A stretch of DNA of 64,000 nt from Mesorhizobium sp. WSM4311 (GCF_002295115.1 NZ_NSFV01000005.1:248001-312000), one strand, 5' to 3'. Positions 1 to 12,495 are shown, counted from the stretch's first letter. The notes: generated by a model from the sequence alone, not told the origin. Numbers and translations are program-made.

Positions 1-942
1 GGTGACGTCGCCGATGGCGAAGATGCCGCGCATCGAGGTGCGGCACTGATCGTCGATCCGGATGAATTTGCCTGACCTATCGAGGTCGATCTGGTCGAGG
101 CCCCAGCCTTCGGTCACCGGCTTGCGGCCGACCGTCACCAGGATCTTGTCGGCGGAAACTTTTGCATTCTTGCCGTCCGCCGTTTCGACCAGCAGCGCAT
201 CGCCCTTGGTCGACAGCCCCTTGGCCTTGGCCCCGGCCATGACTTCGATGCCAAGCGCCGCGAGCCGCTTCACGACAGGCCGGGTCAGCTCGGCGTCATA
301 TTGAGCCAGCACGCGCGGCAAGGCCTCGACCACGGTCACGTCGGCACCCAGCTTTGCGAAGGCCATGCCAAGCTCCAGCCCGATATAGCCGCCGCCGACC
401 ACCGCTAGCTTCTTGGGCACCGCACTCAACGCCAGCGCGTCCGTCGACGATATTACGGACCCGCCAAAGGGAAGGAACGGCAGCTCGACCGGCGCCGAGC
501 CGGTGGCGATGACGATCGTCTCAGCCCGGATCACCTGGCTTCCCGTCTCGGTCTCGACCTCGACGGTCTTGCCGTCGCGGAACGTCGCCCAGCCATGCAC
601 GGTCTTCACCCCGGCCTTCTTCAGCAGGCCGGCGACGCCGCTGTTGAGCCGGCTGACGATGCCGTCCTTCCAGGCAACGGTTTTGCCAAGATCGAGCACG
701 GGCGCCGATAGCGAAATGCCGAGCGGGCTCTTGCCGCCGGCCATGTGCGAGACCTTGTCGAACTCCTCCGCCGCATGGATCAGCGCCTTGGACGGAATGC
801 AGCCGACATTGAGGCAGGTGCCGCCGGGCTTGCCAACCTCGACGATGACCGTATCGACGCCGAGCTGGCCGGCACGGATGGCGCAGACATAACCGCCCGG
901 ACCGGCGCCGATGACCAGCAGCTTGCAGGAGATTTCTTTCAT
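1..942 (-). CDS. lpdA: dihydrolipoyl dehydrogenase (E3), C-terminus cut by window edge
   Basis: FAD-dependent E3 subunit that reoxidises the dihydrolipoyl arm of the 2-oxoacid dehydrogenase complex with NAD+. Visible are the N-terminal FAD-binding GAGPGG loop (residues 12-17), the redox-active disulfide in GGTCLNVGCIPSK (Cys43 and Cys48), and a second nucleotide-binding VVGGGYIGLELG stretch. The reading frame is still open at base 1, so the dimerisation domain is missing only because the window ends. ATG at 942 is preceded by AGGA at a good distance; ATG at 945 is an alternative. It is the last visible gene of the bkd operon, 89 nt after bkdB, so it is most likely the operon-dedicated E3 (LpdV type). 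Identity is certain; the dedicated role is inferred from context. Confidence 0.93.
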   Translation of the reverse strand, partial: MKEISCKLLVIGAGPGGYVCAIRAGQLGVDTVIVEVGKPGGTCLNVGCIPSKALIHAAEEFDKVSHMAGGKSPLGISLSAPVLDLGKTVAWKDGIVSRLNSGVAGLLKKAGVKTVHGWATFRDGKTVEVETETGSQVIRAETIVIATGSAPVELPFLPFGGSVISSTDALALSAVPKKLAVVGGGYIGLELGMAFAKLGADVTVVEALPRVLAQYDAELTRPVVKRLAALGIEVMAGAKAKGLSTKGDALLVETADGKNAKVSADKILVTVGRKPVTEGWGLDQIDLDRSGKFIRIDDQCRTSMRGIFAIGDVT

Positions 943-1031
943 CATCGCATCCTAAGTGGTTGTCGCGCTGGATCGGAAATAACAGTCTGTCGAGATCCTT
1001 CTGTCCCGCGGCATCTCAATTGTCCCGCCCC

Positions 1032-2363
1032 TCAATCCACAAAGATCAGCGCCGGCGTTTCCAGCAGCGTCTTGATGCGCTGCACGAACACCGCGGCATC
1101 CCAGCCGTCGATGACCCGGTGGTCGAAGCTGGACGACAGGTTCATCATCTTGCGCGGGATGAACTGCGTGCCGTCCCACATCGGCCGCACCATCATCTTG
1201 TTGACGCCGATGATGGCCACTTCCGGATGGTTGATGACCGGCGTCGTCGCGATGCCGCCCATGGCGCCGAGCGAAGTGATGGTGATGGTCGAGCCGGACA
1301 GCTCGTCGCGCGTCGCCGTGCCGGACTTGGCCGCCTCGGCCAGCCTGTTGACCTCGGCGCCGCAATCCCAGATGTCGCGCGCCTCGGCATGCTTGACGAC
1401 AGGCACCACCAGCCCGGACGGCGTCTGTGCGGCGATGCCGATATGGACGCCGCCATGCTGGTGGATGATGCCGGCCTCGTCGTCGAACAGCGAATTCAGC
1501 TGGGGCTGGTCCGCGATCGCCTTGACCATCGCCCGCATCAGGAACGGCAGCAGCGTCAGCTTCGGCCTCTCTCCAGCGCCCTTGGCCGCGCGCTTTTCCT
1601 TGTTGAGCGCGGCGCGCAAGTCCTCGAGCGCCGTGACGTCGATCTCTTCGACATAGGTGATGTGCGGGATGCGCGACTTGGACAGCGTCATCTTCTCGGC
1701 GATCTTGCGCCGCAAGCCCACCACCTTGATATCCTCGACCGAATCGTTGCGCGCCAGGCCCGATGCCTTGGCGACCTGCGGCCCGCGCGCCAGGAACGCC
1801 TCGATGTCGTCATGGCCGATGCAGCCGGCCGGGCCGCTTCCCGCGACCTGCCTCAGATCGATGCCCGCCTCCTTCGCGCGCAGCCGCACCGCCGGCGATG
1901 CCAAAGGCTTTTCACCCTCCGGGCGCGGCGCGCCGGAGACGGACCTCTGCCCGGTGTTTTTCGCAACGGCCGGAGCAGGTCTCGCCTCCGGGGCGTCGGC
2001 CTTTGGCGAGGCCTTCGCGATCGGCGCGGCGGTCTCCGGCTTCGGCGTTGGAAGCTTCGCCGGCGGCTCGGCGGCCACCGCCTCGGCCTTGGCATCGCCC
2101 TGCGGCTTTGCATTGCCCTCGCCCGCCACCTTCAGCCGCACAATAGGGGAGCCGATCGCCACGGTGTCGCCGATCTCGGCGCCCAGCCACAGGATCTCGC
2201 CATCGACGGGCGACGGGATCTCGACCGTCGCCTTGTCGGTCATGACGGCGGCCAGCACGGTGTCCTCGCGCACCATGTCGCCGACCTTGACGTGCCATTC
2301 GACGAGTTCGGCCTCGGCGACGCCTTCGCCGACATCGGGCAGCTTGATGATGTGCTCGCCCAT
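1032..2363 (-). CDS. bkdB: branched-chain 2-oxoacid dehydrogenase E2 (dihydrolipoyl acyltransferase)
   Basis: Core E2 acyltransferase of a 2-oxoacid dehydrogenase complex. The 443-residue protein has an N-terminal lipoyl domain (about 1-80) with the lipoylation lysine at K44 in MTDKATVE, an Ala/Pro/Lys-rich linker (about 80-150), a peripheral subunit-binding domain (about 150-190) and a catalytic domain ending with DHRVIDG (H415, D419), the acyltransferase active site. It lies 1 nt after bkdA2 and upstream of lpd on the minus strand, a single operon. The split E1 alpha and beta with this E2 favours the branched-chain complex (valine, leucine and isoleucine breakdown) over pyruvate dehydrogenase, although a short-chain 2-oxoacid or acetoin-type complex is not excluded. 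Confidence 0.92.
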   Translation of the reverse strand: MGEHIIKLPDVGEGVAEAELVEWHVKVGDMVREDTVLAAVMTDKATVEIPSPVDGEILWLGAEIGDTVAIGSPIVRLKVAGEGNAKPQGDAKAEAVAAEPPAKLPTPKPETAAPIAKASPKADAPEARPAPAVAKNTGQRSVSGAPRPEGEKPLASPAVRLRAKEAGIDLRQVAGSGPAGCIGHDDIEAFLARGPQVAKASGLARNDSVEDIKVVGLRRKIAEKMTLSKSRIPHITYVEEIDVTALEDLRAALNKEKRAAKGAGERPKLTLLPFLMRAMVKAIADQPQLNSLFDDEAGIIHQHGGVHIGIAAQTPSGLVVPVVKHAEARDIWDCGAEVNRLAEAAKSGTATRDELSGSTITITSLGAMGGIATTPVINHPEVAIIGVNKMMVRPMWDGTQFIPRKMMNLSSSFDHRVIDGWDAAVFVQRIKTLLETPALIFVD

Positions 2364-2364
2364 G

Positions 2365-3378
2365 TCAGGCCTCCATGGTTTCGATGAGCGCGCGGCCGAC
2401 CCTGGCGGGACCAGGGAAATAGTCCCATTCCTGCGCGTGCGGATAGGGCGTGTCCCAGCCGGCGACCCGCGCCACCGGCGCCTCCAGATGGTAGAAGCAG
2501 GTCTCTTGAACCAGTGCCGACAGTTCGGCGCCGAAGCCGGAGGTCAGCGTCGCCTCATGCACGATGACGCAGCGCCCGGTCTTCTTCACCGAAGCGACGA
2601 TGGCGTCGAGGTCGAGCGGCAAGAGCGTCCTCAGGTCGATGATCTCGGCATCGATGCCGGTCTCTTCGGCCGCGGCCTGCGCCACATAGACCATGGTGCC
2701 GTAGGCGAGCACCGTGAGCGCCGAGCCCGCCCTGCGGATCACCGCCTTGCCGAGCGGAACGGTGTAGTGCCCGTCGGCGACCTCGCCGAGCTCATGCTTC
2801 GACCAGGGCGTCACCGGCCGGTCGTGATGGCCATCGAAGGGGCCGTTGTAGAGCCGCTTCGGCTCGAGGAAGATCACCGGATCGGGATCCTCGATCGCCG
2901 CGATCAGCAGCCCCTTGGCATCATGCGGATTGGAGGGCACCACCGTCTTCAGCCCGGACACATGCGTGAACAGGGCTTCCGGGGACTGGCTGTGCGTCTG
3001 GCCGCCGAAAATGCCGCCGCCGGTCGGCATGCGGACCACGATCGGGCAGGTGAAATCGCCGTTCGAACGGTAGCGCAGCCGTGCCGCTTCCTGGGTCAGC
3101 TGGTCGTAGGCCGGATACATGTAGTCGGCAAACTGAATTTCCACGCACGGCTTCAGCCCGTAGGCGGCCATGCCGATGGCCGAGCCGACAATGCCGGATT
3201 CGTTGATCGGCGCGTCGAAGCAGCGGCTCTTGCCGTATTTGGCCTGCAGGCCTTGCGTGCAGCGGAAGACGCCGCCGAAGAAGCCGACATCCTCGCCGAA
3301 CACGACGACGCGTTCGTCGCGCTCCATCGACACGTCCATGGCGTCGCGAATGGCCTCGATCATGGTCCGTCTTGGCAT
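2365..3378 (-). CDS. bkdA2: branched-chain 2-oxoacid dehydrogenase E1 beta
   Basis: Beta subunit of the thiamine-diphosphate-dependent E1 decarboxylase. The 337-residue protein starts MPRRTMIEAIRDAMD and has the family features GEDVGFFGGVFRCTQGL, the INESGIVGSAIGMAAYGL block that helps bind cofactor, and the C-terminal transketolase domain with EATLTSGFGAEL. Length is normal for E1 beta (325-340). Spacing to bkdA1 upstream is 3 nt and to bkdB downstream 1 nt, so translation is probably coupled. It forms an alpha2beta2 tetramer with the 3382-4614 product. No damage is seen. Confidence 0.93.
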   Translation of the reverse strand: MPRRTMIEAIRDAMDVSMERDERVVVFGEDVGFFGGVFRCTQGLQAKYGKSRCFDAPINESGIVGSAIGMAAYGLKPCVEIQFADYMYPAYDQLTQEAARLRYRSNGDFTCPIVVRMPTGGGIFGGQTHSQSPEALFTHVSGLKTVVPSNPHDAKGLLIAAIEDPDPVIFLEPKRLYNGPFDGHHDRPVTPWSKHELGEVADGHYTVPLGKAVIRRAGSALTVLAYGTMVYVAQAAAEETGIDAEIIDLRTLLPLDLDAIVASVKKTGRCVIVHEATLTSGFGAELSALVQETCFYHLEAPVARVAGWDTPYPHAQEWDYFPGPARVGRALIETMEA

Positions 3379-3381
3379 GGC

Positions 3382-5266
<1,885 letters not shown>

Positions 5267-5347
5267 CTTTGCTTCCAAATCCGCGTTTCTCCCCTCCCGT
5301 CTATCGAAGTCGTTCACCTCGCCCTCGTGCCATGCTAACCACCCCCC

Positions 5348-6391
5348 ATGGCACAGAAGAAAGCTTTCGAGGTCGATTCCTGGCTCGCGCGGCCTGACGC
5401 GCGCATCTCCATCGTCCTGCTTTACGGTCCCGATCGCGGCCTCGTCTCCGAGCGTGCAAAGGCCTTTGCCGAAAAAACCGGCCTGCCGCTCGACGATCCC
5501 TTTTCCGTGGTCCGGCTCGAGGGCTCGGAGGTCGACCGCGACCAGGGCCGGCTGCTCGACGAGGCCCGCACCGTGCCGATGTTCTCCGACCGCCGGCTGC
5601 TCTGGGTGCGCAATGCCACCGGCCAGAAGGCGCTGGCCGACGACGTCAAGGCGCTGACGGCGGAGCCCGCGCGCGACGCCATCATCCTCATCGAGGCCGG
5701 CGATCTCAAAAAGGGCGTCGGCCTGCGCGCCGTGGTCGAAGGTGCCGACAACGCCATGGCGCTGCCTTGCTACGCCGACGAGGCGCGCGACATCGACACG
5801 GTCATCGACGACGAATTGCGCAAGGCCGGCATGTCGATGACGCTGGAGGCCAGACAGGCACTGCGCCGCAATCTCGGCGGCGACAGGCTGGCTTCGCGCG
5901 GCGAGATCGAAAAGCTCATCCTCTTCGCCCATGGCCAGAAGGAGATCGGCCTGGAGGACATCAGGGCGATGTCAGGCGACGTGTCAGGCGCCTCGTTCGA
6001 CGACGCCGTCGACGCGCTGCTCGAAGGCAAGATCGGCGACTTCGACACCGCCTTCACCCGCCACTGCCAGTCAGGCGGCCCGCCCTTCCTGGTGCTGTCC
6101 TCGGCGATGCGCCAGTTGCAGCAGATTCAAATCATGCGCGGCCAGATGGACTCTGGCGGACGCAATGCCGCCTCGGTCGTCGCCGGCGCCCGCCCGCCGG
6201 TTTTCTTTTCGCGGCGCAAGCTGGTGGAGAAGGCGCTGGAGCGCTGGAGCAGCGAGGCGCTGAGCCGCGCACTGACCCGGCTGCAGACCGCGGTGCTGCA
6301 GACCCGCAAACGGCCCGATCTGTCCGAGGCACTGGCGCGCCAGGCGCTGCTCGGCATTGCCGTGGAAAGCGCCAGGCTGGGGCAGCGTTAG
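5348..6391 (+). CDS. holA: DNA polymerase III delta subunit
   Basis: Clamp-loader delta subunit that opens the beta sliding clamp. The 347-residue protein has the family opening MAQKKAFEVDSWLARPD followed by VLLYGPDRGLVSERA, the delta AAA-like domain without a Walker ATPase site, and a helical C-terminal collar domain. Length is typical of rhizobial HolA. ATG 5348 is the first in frame. In many rhizobia holA follows leuS and an LptE-type lipoprotein and precedes parB; here the upstream partners are absent and replaced by a repeat-rich gap and the bkd operon, so the neighbourhood has been rearranged. Confidence 0.9.
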   Translation: MAQKKAFEVDSWLARPDARISIVLLYGPDRGLVSERAKAFAEKTGLPLDDPFSVVRLEGSEVDRDQGRLLDEARTVPMFSDRRLLWVRNATGQKALADDVKALTAEPARDAIILIEAGDLKKGVGLRAVVEGADNAMALPCYADEARDIDTVIDDELRKAGMSMTLEARQALRRNLGGDRLASRGEIEKLILFAHGQKEIGLEDIRAMSGDVSGASFDDAVDALLEGKIGDFDTAFTRHCQSGGPPFLVLSSAMRQLQQIQIMRGQMDSGGRNAASVVAGARPPVFFSRRKLVEKALERWSSEALSRALTRLQTAVLQTRKRPDLSEALARQALLGIAVESARLGQR

Positions 6392-6394
6392 AGC

Positions 6395-6428
6395 AATTCC
6401 AGGAAGAGTGTGAGCGGTTTTCCCGGGA
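6395..6428 (+). repeat. family F small hairpin downstream of holA
   Basis: A short stem (GGAAGA with TTTTCC, one G-T pair) encloses the loop core GTGTGAGCGG just after the holA stop codon. The same loop with different but still pairing stems occurs at 30597, 33599 and 61051, and a relative with a different loop at 58112. There is no long T run, so simple intrinsic termination is doubtful. Confidence 0.7.
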
Positions 6429-6565
6429 AAAGCGCGTAGCACCTTCCCTTGGCAAGTGCGTCAAAACAAAGAGTCGACCCTCGCCTTTTCGGCGCCGGGC
6501 GCTGCCTCCATCGGTCAATTCACTATCATGGCGCCCGCCGGTTGGAAGGTCGGCGGCGCCTGCGG

Positions 6566-7195
6566 CTACTGACCGGACCAATTGATCGGGGCGTAATGTC
6601 CGTTTTGGCCGGAATTGTCCCAGCTCATGCCATGGTCGCCGAACGTGCTGCCTTCCGATCCCATCGCCATGCCGAGCCAGTCGGGATTGACGGGATGGCC
6701 GGTGGCCGCCCACATCTGCCCGTCCTCGCGCATCGTCGGCAGCGGTTCGACCGCCATCTGCATGACGCCGGCAATCGCCGCCGACCGCTTGTTGCCGTCT
6801 ATCCGGTAGTCTATCGGCACCTTCTTGGCGCCGAGGTTCGTGCCGATCATGGGTGCCAACACCGCCATCGGGCCGCCCGCGGCGCCAGTGAAGATGGCAC
6901 CCAGCGCCTCTGTCTGCCTGTCATCGGCCCGTTCGTCGATATAGGCGGCGGCCGTCCAATTGCCGTCTGCCATCGGACCCGGCGTGTGAGCGACCATCGC
7001 GACACTGAGCCCGTCCAGTCGAACGTCGCCGTAATTGCCCGTATCGATGTGAAAGACCAGGCCGACGTCGCAAACGCCTTTCGTCGGCCTCGATGTCAGC
7101 TGCGCCTTGGTGGACAGCAGGCAAGGACACACGACATCGCAGCTGCAATTTTCGAAGTAACTTCCGGACAATTGCCAACGGACTGCCACTTGCAC
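6566..7195 (-). CDS. DUF1326 domain protein
   Basis: Predicted cytosolic protein of 209 residues that matches the DUF1326 family across its length: an N-terminal SGSYFENCSCDVVCPC segment with paired CxC motifs (Cys17, Cys19, Cys23, Cys25), a central beta-rich domain, and a C-terminal YAPINWSGQ tail. The biochemical role of DUF1326 is unknown; the cysteine pairs suggest metal or redox chemistry, but that is inference. The family is often beside a DUF2182 membrane protein, which is not here; this gene sits alone between holA and parB with about 170 nt and 510 nt of non-coding DNA on its sides. The start has no competing upstream ATG. Confidence 0.75.
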   Translation of the reverse strand: MQVAVRWQLSGSYFENCSCDVVCPCLLSTKAQLTSRPTKGVCDVGLVFHIDTGNYGDVRLDGLSVAMVAHTPGPMADGNWTAAAYIDERADDRQTEALGAIFTGAAGGPMAVLAPMIGTNLGAKKVPIDYRIDGNKRSAAIAGVMQMAVEPLPTMREDGQMWAATGHPVNPDWLGMAMGSEGSTFGDHGMSWDNSGQNGHYAPINWSGQ

Positions 7196-7400
7196 CTCCC
7201 ATGCGTCAGGCGCGTCGGCATATCATTCTGGCGAGGCGATGCCATTTCACGGCTATTGCAGGAATGGCGAATGGCCCTCGCCGCGGCCGGCACGCTAGGG
7301 CAATTAATTTAAGCCATATCTAATATTAATTGCGCCGTTGCCTGGCACTGTCAAGCCGCGGGCACGAGGGCTGGCGATTGGCGAAATCGGCAACGCTGCA

Positions 7401-7586
7401 ATCTCCCCCCTCGAGGGGGGAGATGCCCGGTAGGGCAGAGGGGGGCGCCGTAGAGCGCTGCCTCGGCCAGCTTCGACTGGCCGAGAGACTTACCTGAAGC
7501 TGCATCACTATCCATTGAGATGTCGGCGGGCCAGCGCCCCCCTCTGGCTTGCCAGCCATCTCCCCCACAAGGGGGAGATCGGCCAA
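7401..7586. repeat. family C paired-hairpin repeat upstream of the DUF1326 gene
   Basis: Within the 511-nt gap 7196-7706 two inverted arms are seen: about 7401-7448 (CTCCCCCCTCGAGGGGGGAG then GGCAGAGGGGGGCGC) and about 7527-7586 (GCGCCCCCCTCTGGC then CTCCCCCACAAGGGGGAG). A very similar pair is at 47716-47842. The rest of the gap shows no gene; an AT-rich patch at about 7303-7332 may be a promoter for the minus-strand DUF1326 gene. Confidence 0.8.
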
Positions 7587-7643
7587 TCGCCTACCGCCGC
7601 CGCCAGCATCGCCCCCCATCAGCTCGTGTCGCCAGCCCTGGCA

Positions 7644-7682
7644 AAACGAAAGGGCTGACCCAACAGCCAGCCCCCTTTTTTC
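7644..7682 (-). terminator. rho-independent terminator after parB, possibly bidirectional
   Basis: Read on the minus strand just after the parB stop, GGGCTG (7673-7668) pairs with CAGCCC (7657-7652) and is followed by TTTCGTTTT. On the plus strand the same stem is followed by CCTTTTTT. This would close the mnmG-rsmG-parA-parB transcription unit. Confidence 0.6.
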
Positions 7683-7706
7683 CGCTTGATGTCATTCGCC
7701 GGCTAA

Positions 7707-8594
<888 letters not shown>

Positions 8595-8675
8595 GTCTAT
8601 TCCAGGTCTATTTGGGATAATCGTCTTGAGATCGTTTCGGTATCGAATCGGCCGTTAATTCTGCATCCGATCTAA

Positions 8676-9473
8676 TCAAGCGGCGCGCAATTTGCGCTCG
8701 CGGCGGATCACTTCCGAGGCCAGCTGCAGATAGGCCTGGCTGCCCGAGCACTTCAAATCGTAAAGGATCGCCGGCTTGCCATAGGATGGCGCCTCCGACA
8801 CCCGCACATTTCGGGGGATGATGGTTTCGTAGACCTTGTCGCCCATATGCTGGCGGACATCCTGCACCACCTGGTTGGCGAGATTGTTGCGGCCGTCATA
8901 CATGGTCAGCACGATGCCCTGGATGGTGAGGTCCGGATTGATCGACCGGCGCACCTGCTCGACGGTTTCCAGCAATTGGCTCAAGCCTTCGAGCGCGAAG
9001 AACTCGCATTGCAGCGGCACCAGCACCGAATCAGCCGCCGCCATCGAATTGAGCGTGAGCAGATTGAGCGAAGGCGGGCAGTCGATCAGCACATAGCCGA
9101 AACCGGCCGACCGCGCCGAAGCGGCACGCAACGCGTTGCGCAGCCGCAGCACCCGGTCGGGCGCCGAGGCGATCTCCATCTCGATGCCGAGCAGGTCGAG
9201 CGTCGACGGCACGATCGACAGGCCGGGCACGGCGGTTGGAATGGCCGCGGCTTCCAGCTCCAGCTCGCCGGTCAGCACGTCGTAGGACGAGACTGTGCGG
9301 TCCTTGCGGTCGATGCCGAGGCCGGTGCTGGCATTTCCTTGCGGGTCGAGGTCGACGATCAGCACCTTTTCGCCGATCGCGGCCAGAGCGGTGGCCAGGT
9401 TGATGGCGGTGGTGGTCTTGCCGACCCCGCCCTTCTGGTTGGCTACGGTGATGATTCGGGGGCCGTTCTTCAT
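8676..9473 (-). CDS. parA: chromosome-partitioning ATPase ParA
   Basis: Deviant Walker-type ATPase that moves ParB-parS complexes apart over the nucleoid. Seen are IITVANQKGGVGKTTTAINL (deviant Walker A at the N-terminus), DLDPQGNASTGLGI, and VLIDCPPSLNLLTLNS (Walker B-like). The start at ATG 9473 (MKNGPR) gives 265 residues, the usual size; ATG 9494 would add seven residues, and an ATG at 9569 would overlap rsmG and is unlikely. No strong Shine-Dalgarno precedes either candidate, so translation may depend on coupling to rsmG, which ends 55 nt upstream. Confidence 0.95.
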   Translation of the reverse strand: MKNGPRIITVANQKGGVGKTTTAINLATALAAIGEKVLIVDLDPQGNASTGLGIDRKDRTVSSYDVLTGELELEAAAIPTAVPGLSIVPSTLDLLGIEMEIASAPDRVLRLRNALRAASARSAGFGYVLIDCPPSLNLLTLNSMAAADSVLVPLQCEFFALEGLSQLLETVEQVRRSINPDLTIQGIVLTMYDGRNNLANQVVQDVRQHMGDKVYETIIPRNVRVSEAPSYGKPAILYDLKCSGSQAYLQLASEVIRRERKLRAA

Positions 9474-9528
9474 GGGTTTATGCCAGAAATTCATTTTTGG
9501 GTCGCCAAATAGCCCGACAAGTCGAAGA

Positions 9529-10161
9529 TCAGACAGGTCGCAGGTTAGACAATTCCAGGATGACGCCATGGGGGTCCGTCACACTGGCATGTTCTACCAG
9601 ATCGAAGGCCCATCGGTTAACGCTTTCTTGCACTTCGGCGCGATAATCCCGGCCTTTATGGAACAGGCCCCGCGCGCCTGATGTCAGCCACGGCGCCGAC
9701 AGGTCGAGCAGGACCGAAAGCGAGGCCAGAGCCCGTGCCGTGACGATTTGTGGTTGCGAAACAAGCGCATGGCTGTCCTCGATCCGCCGCGCAACGACCC
9801 GCGCCGGCAGGTTGAACTGGCCGATGACGGTCTGCAGGAACGACGCCTTCTTGCGGTTGCTCTCCACCAGATCGATGCTGGCCCCGTCGCGCTCGGCGAG
9901 CAGGAAGGCCATGACCAGGCCGGGAAATCCGCCGCCCGAACCGATATCGACCCAATGCGTGGCATTGGGTTCTATGCGAGCCAGCTGCGCGCTGTCGAGG
10001 ATGTGGCGCTGCCAGACATCGCCCGCGGTCGACTGCGCGACCAGATTGATGCTGCGGTTCCATTTCTGGAACATGGCTTCGAAAGCCACAAGCCGATCGA
10101 ATGTTTCACGTGAAACCGGGCCGGCCGCGTCCTGCAGGCTCTTCCAGGAGAAAGAGCTCAC
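9529..10161 (-). CDS. rsmG: 16S rRNA (guanine527-N7)-methyltransferase
   Basis: RsmG (GidB) methylates G527 in the 530 loop of 16S rRNA using S-adenosylmethionine. The 210-residue protein has the SAM-binding motif [13 protein letters not shown] followed by [22 protein letters not shown]. The start is GTG at 10161, overlapping the mnmG stop by 4 nt (GTGA), which indicates coupled translation. A parS site lies inside the coding sequence at 10102-10117 and encodes VSRET, a common trait of alphaproteobacterial rsmG. Confidence 0.94.
   Translation of the reverse strand: MSSFSWKSLQDAAGPVSRETFDRLVAFEAMFQKWNRSINLVAQSTAGDVWQRHILDSAQLARIEPNATHWVDIGSGGGFPGLVMAFLLAERDGASIDLVESNRKKASFLQTVIGQFNLPARVVARRIEDSHALVSQPQIVTARALASLSVLLDLSAPWLTSGARGLFHKGRDYRAEVQESVNRWAFDLVEHASVTDPHGVILELSNLRPV
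10102..10117. promoter_or_regulatory. parS: parS site inside rsmG
   Basis: The sequence TGTTTCACGTGAAACC matches the bacterial parS consensus TGTTTCACGTGAAACA at 15 of 16 positions. It lies in the 5' part of rsmG, a classic location, about 9.5 kb from the predicted oriC. Confidence 0.88.
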
Positions 10162-12065
10162 GCAACAACCCTTTGTTCGCTCTGGGGCCTTTGTTCGCTC
10201 TGGAGCCTCTGCACACTTTCATGGTGGCGGACATGGGCGACGATGATCGCCAGCGCCGCCGGCGTCATGCCCTCCATGCGCTGCGCGTCGGCGATGGACC
10301 GCGGCCGCCGCGCCTGCATCTTCTGTTTCAACTCGTTGGACAGGCCCGGTACCTCCGCGAAATCGACCGTCTCGGGGATCAGACGGCTCTCTTCGTGGCG
10401 GATCTGCGCGACATCGCTCTTCTGCCGGCCGAGATAGACCGAATATTTCGCTTCCGTTTCGAGACGCTCGGCGGTCTTGGCGTCGATCGCCGCAAATCTC
10501 GGCTCGATCCCGGCCAGCCACGCGACATCGACCTCTGGATAGGCCAGCAGCTCATAACCGGACCGCCGCACGCCGTCCCGGTTGATCTCCAACCCATGCC
10601 GCGCCGCCTCGTTGGGGGTCATCGCCACCGATCGGGCCAGTTCGCGCGCCGCGTCGAGCCGCTGCATGACATCGCCATAGCGCTGCATGCGATGCGCCGA
10701 GGCGATCCCCAGTCTCTCGGCGACAGGCGTCAGCCGTTCATCGGCATTGTCGGCGCGCAATGACAGCCGGAATTCTGCCCGCGAGGTAAACATGCGGTAG
10801 GGTTCGCTGATGCCGCGGCTGGTCAGATCGTCGACCATCACGCCGATATAGGCTTCAGTGCGGCTGAGCACGATCTGCTCGCCGCCGGACGCCCGCCGCG
10901 CCGCGTTGAGGCCAGCGAGCAGGCCCTGCCCGGCGGCCTCCTCATACCCGGTCGTGCCGTTGATCTGCCCGGCGAGAAAGAGGCCGGCGACACGTTTCGT
11001 CTCCAGCGTCTGATGCAGCTCGCGCGGATCGACGTGATCATACTCGATGGCATAGCCCGGCTGCAGCATGGTCGCGTGCTCGAGCCCGGGAATTGTCTTG
11101 AGGATGTCGAGCTGCACATCCTGCGGCAGCGAGGTCGAGATCCCATTGGGATAGACTGTATCGTCGTCGAGCCCTTCCGGCTCCAGAAAGATCTGGTGGC
11201 CGTCGCGGTCACCGAACTTGACGATCTTGTCCTCGATCGACGGGCAATAACGCGGCCCGACGCCTTCGATCGACCCGGAATACATGGCGGAGCGGCCGAG
11301 ATTGGCGCGGATCAGCTCATGCGTGGCCGGCGTCGTGCGGGTGATGCCGCACTCGATCTGCGCTGTGGTGATACGGTCGGTCATCAGCGAGAACGGCACG
11401 GGATCCTTGTCCGCCGCCTGGCTTTCCAGAGACGCCCAGTCGATGGATTTTCCGTCCAGCCGCGGCGGCGTACCGGTCTTCAGCCGGCCGAGCTTGAAAC
11501 CGGCACGGTCCATCGTCGCCGACAGACCAAGGCTCGCCTGCTCGTTCATGCGGCCGGCGACGATCTTCTTCTCGCCAATATGAATGAGGCCGCGCAGGAA
11601 GGTGCCCGTCGTCAGGACCACGGCGCCGCACGCAAGCCTGCGGCCGTCGGCCAGCAGGACAGCGGCGATCCGCCCTTCGTTGATTTCGAAATCCAGCACC
11701 TCGCCCTCGACCACGTCGAGATCGTTCTGCTGCCGAATCGCTTCCTGCATGGCAAGGCGATAGAGCTTCCTGTCGGCCTGCGTGCGCGGCCCGCGCACCG
11801 CCGGCCCCTTGCGGCGGTTGAGCAGACGGAACTGGATTCCGGCCACATCCGCCACCCGGCCCATCAGCCCGTCCATGGCGTCGATTTCGCGGACCAGATG
11901 GCCCTTGCCAAGCCCGCCGATTGCGGGATTGCACGACATCACGCCGATCGTATCGAAGCGCAGCGTCACCAGCGCTGTCTTGGCGCCGGCGCGCGCGGCA
12001 GCGCTGGCCGCCTCGCACCCCGCATGGCCGCCGCCCACCACAACCACATCATAGTGATCGGTCAT
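10158..12065 (-). CDS. mnmG: tRNA uridine-5-carboxymethylaminomethyl modification enzyme MnmG
   Basis: FAD-dependent partner of MnmE that installs cmnm5 on wobble uridine 34 of certain tRNAs. The 635-residue product has the FAD-binding [19 protein letters not shown] near the N-terminus, the family block [24 protein letters not shown], and the [21 protein letters not shown] segment. ATG 12065 (MTDHYD) is the family start; the frame is open to 12143 but that would run into a parS site. The gene precedes rsmG with a 4-nt overlap. Between it and mnmE is a 756-nt space holding four parS-like sites and two repeat units. Confidence 0.96.
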   Translation of the reverse strand: MTDHYDVVVVGGGHAGCEAASAAARAGAKTALVTLRFDTIGVMSCNPAIGGLGKGHLVREIDAMDGLMGRVADVAGIQFRLLNRRKGPAVRGPRTQADRKLYRLAMQEAIRQQNDLDVVEGEVLDFEINEGRIAAVLLADGRRLACGAVVLTTGTFLRGLIHIGEKKIVAGRMNEQASLGLSATMDRAGFKLGRLKTGTPPRLDGKSIDWASLESQAADKDPVPFSLMTDRITTAQIECGITRTTPATHELIRANLGRSAMYSGSIEGVGPRYCPSIEDKIVKFGDRDGHQIFLEPEGLDDDTVYPNGISTSLPQDVQLDILKTIPGLEHATMLQPGYAIEYDHVDPRELHQTLETKRVAGLFLAGQINGTTGYEEAAGQGLLAGLNAARRASGGEQIVLSRTEAYIGVMVDDLTSRGISEPYRMFTSRAEFRLSLRADNADERLTPVAERLGIASAHRMQRYGDVMQRLDAARELARSVAMTPNEAARHGLEINRDGVRRSGYELLAYPEVDVAWLAGIEPRFAAIDAKTAERLETEAKYSVYLGRQKSDVAQIRHEESRLIPETVDFAEVPGLSNELKQKMQARRPRSIADAQRMEGMTPAALAIIVAHVRHHESVQRLQSEQRPQSEQRVVA

Positions 12066-12142
12066 TTCAAATCCTGGACTCAAAAAGAGATTGAGGGACA
12101 CATGTCCCCGCAGCACCAAGCTGTCAAGAAAACTTCGCGGCA

Positions 12143-12158
12143 AGTTTCACGTGAAACA
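12143..12158. promoter_or_regulatory. parS: parS site upstream of mnmG
   Basis: The 14-bp core GTTTCACGTGAAAC (12144-12157) is perfect; only the first base of the 16-mer consensus differs (A for T). It lies 78 nt upstream of the mnmG start, so ParB spreading could also affect mnmG expression. Confidence 0.88.
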
Positions 12159-12180
12159 GAGTGAACGGCACGTCCGGCGA

Positions 12181-12196
12181 TGTTTCACGTGAGTCA
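12181..12196. promoter_or_regulatory. parS: parS-like site, first copy in tandem repeat
   Basis: TGTTTCACGTGAGTCA matches the parS consensus except at two positions in the right half-site (GTCA for AACA). It starts 38 nt after the preceding site and opens the first tandem repeat unit. Confidence 0.7.
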
Positions 12197-12495
12197 CGGC
12201 AAGGGATTGCCGAAGTGTCCCCCTTTCGTCATCCACGGGCGAAGCAGGAGCGAAGCTCCGTCGCGGACACCCGAGGATCCATTCCGTGACCGAGGTCGAA
12301 GGGTGCAGCGGCGCAGAATTCTGCGCCGTTGCGGCGCGTCAGAGTCCCGGCATGGATCCCTTGCGCTGCGGAGCAGCTCCAGGGGTCTGCGCCGCGTCGC
12401 TTCGCTCCTTGCTCCGCCATAGGACGACGAAGCGACAAGAGCTTCCGCAAACGCATCACCCACCGCAGAAAGTCCCGCGTGTTCAACCAAGCAAT

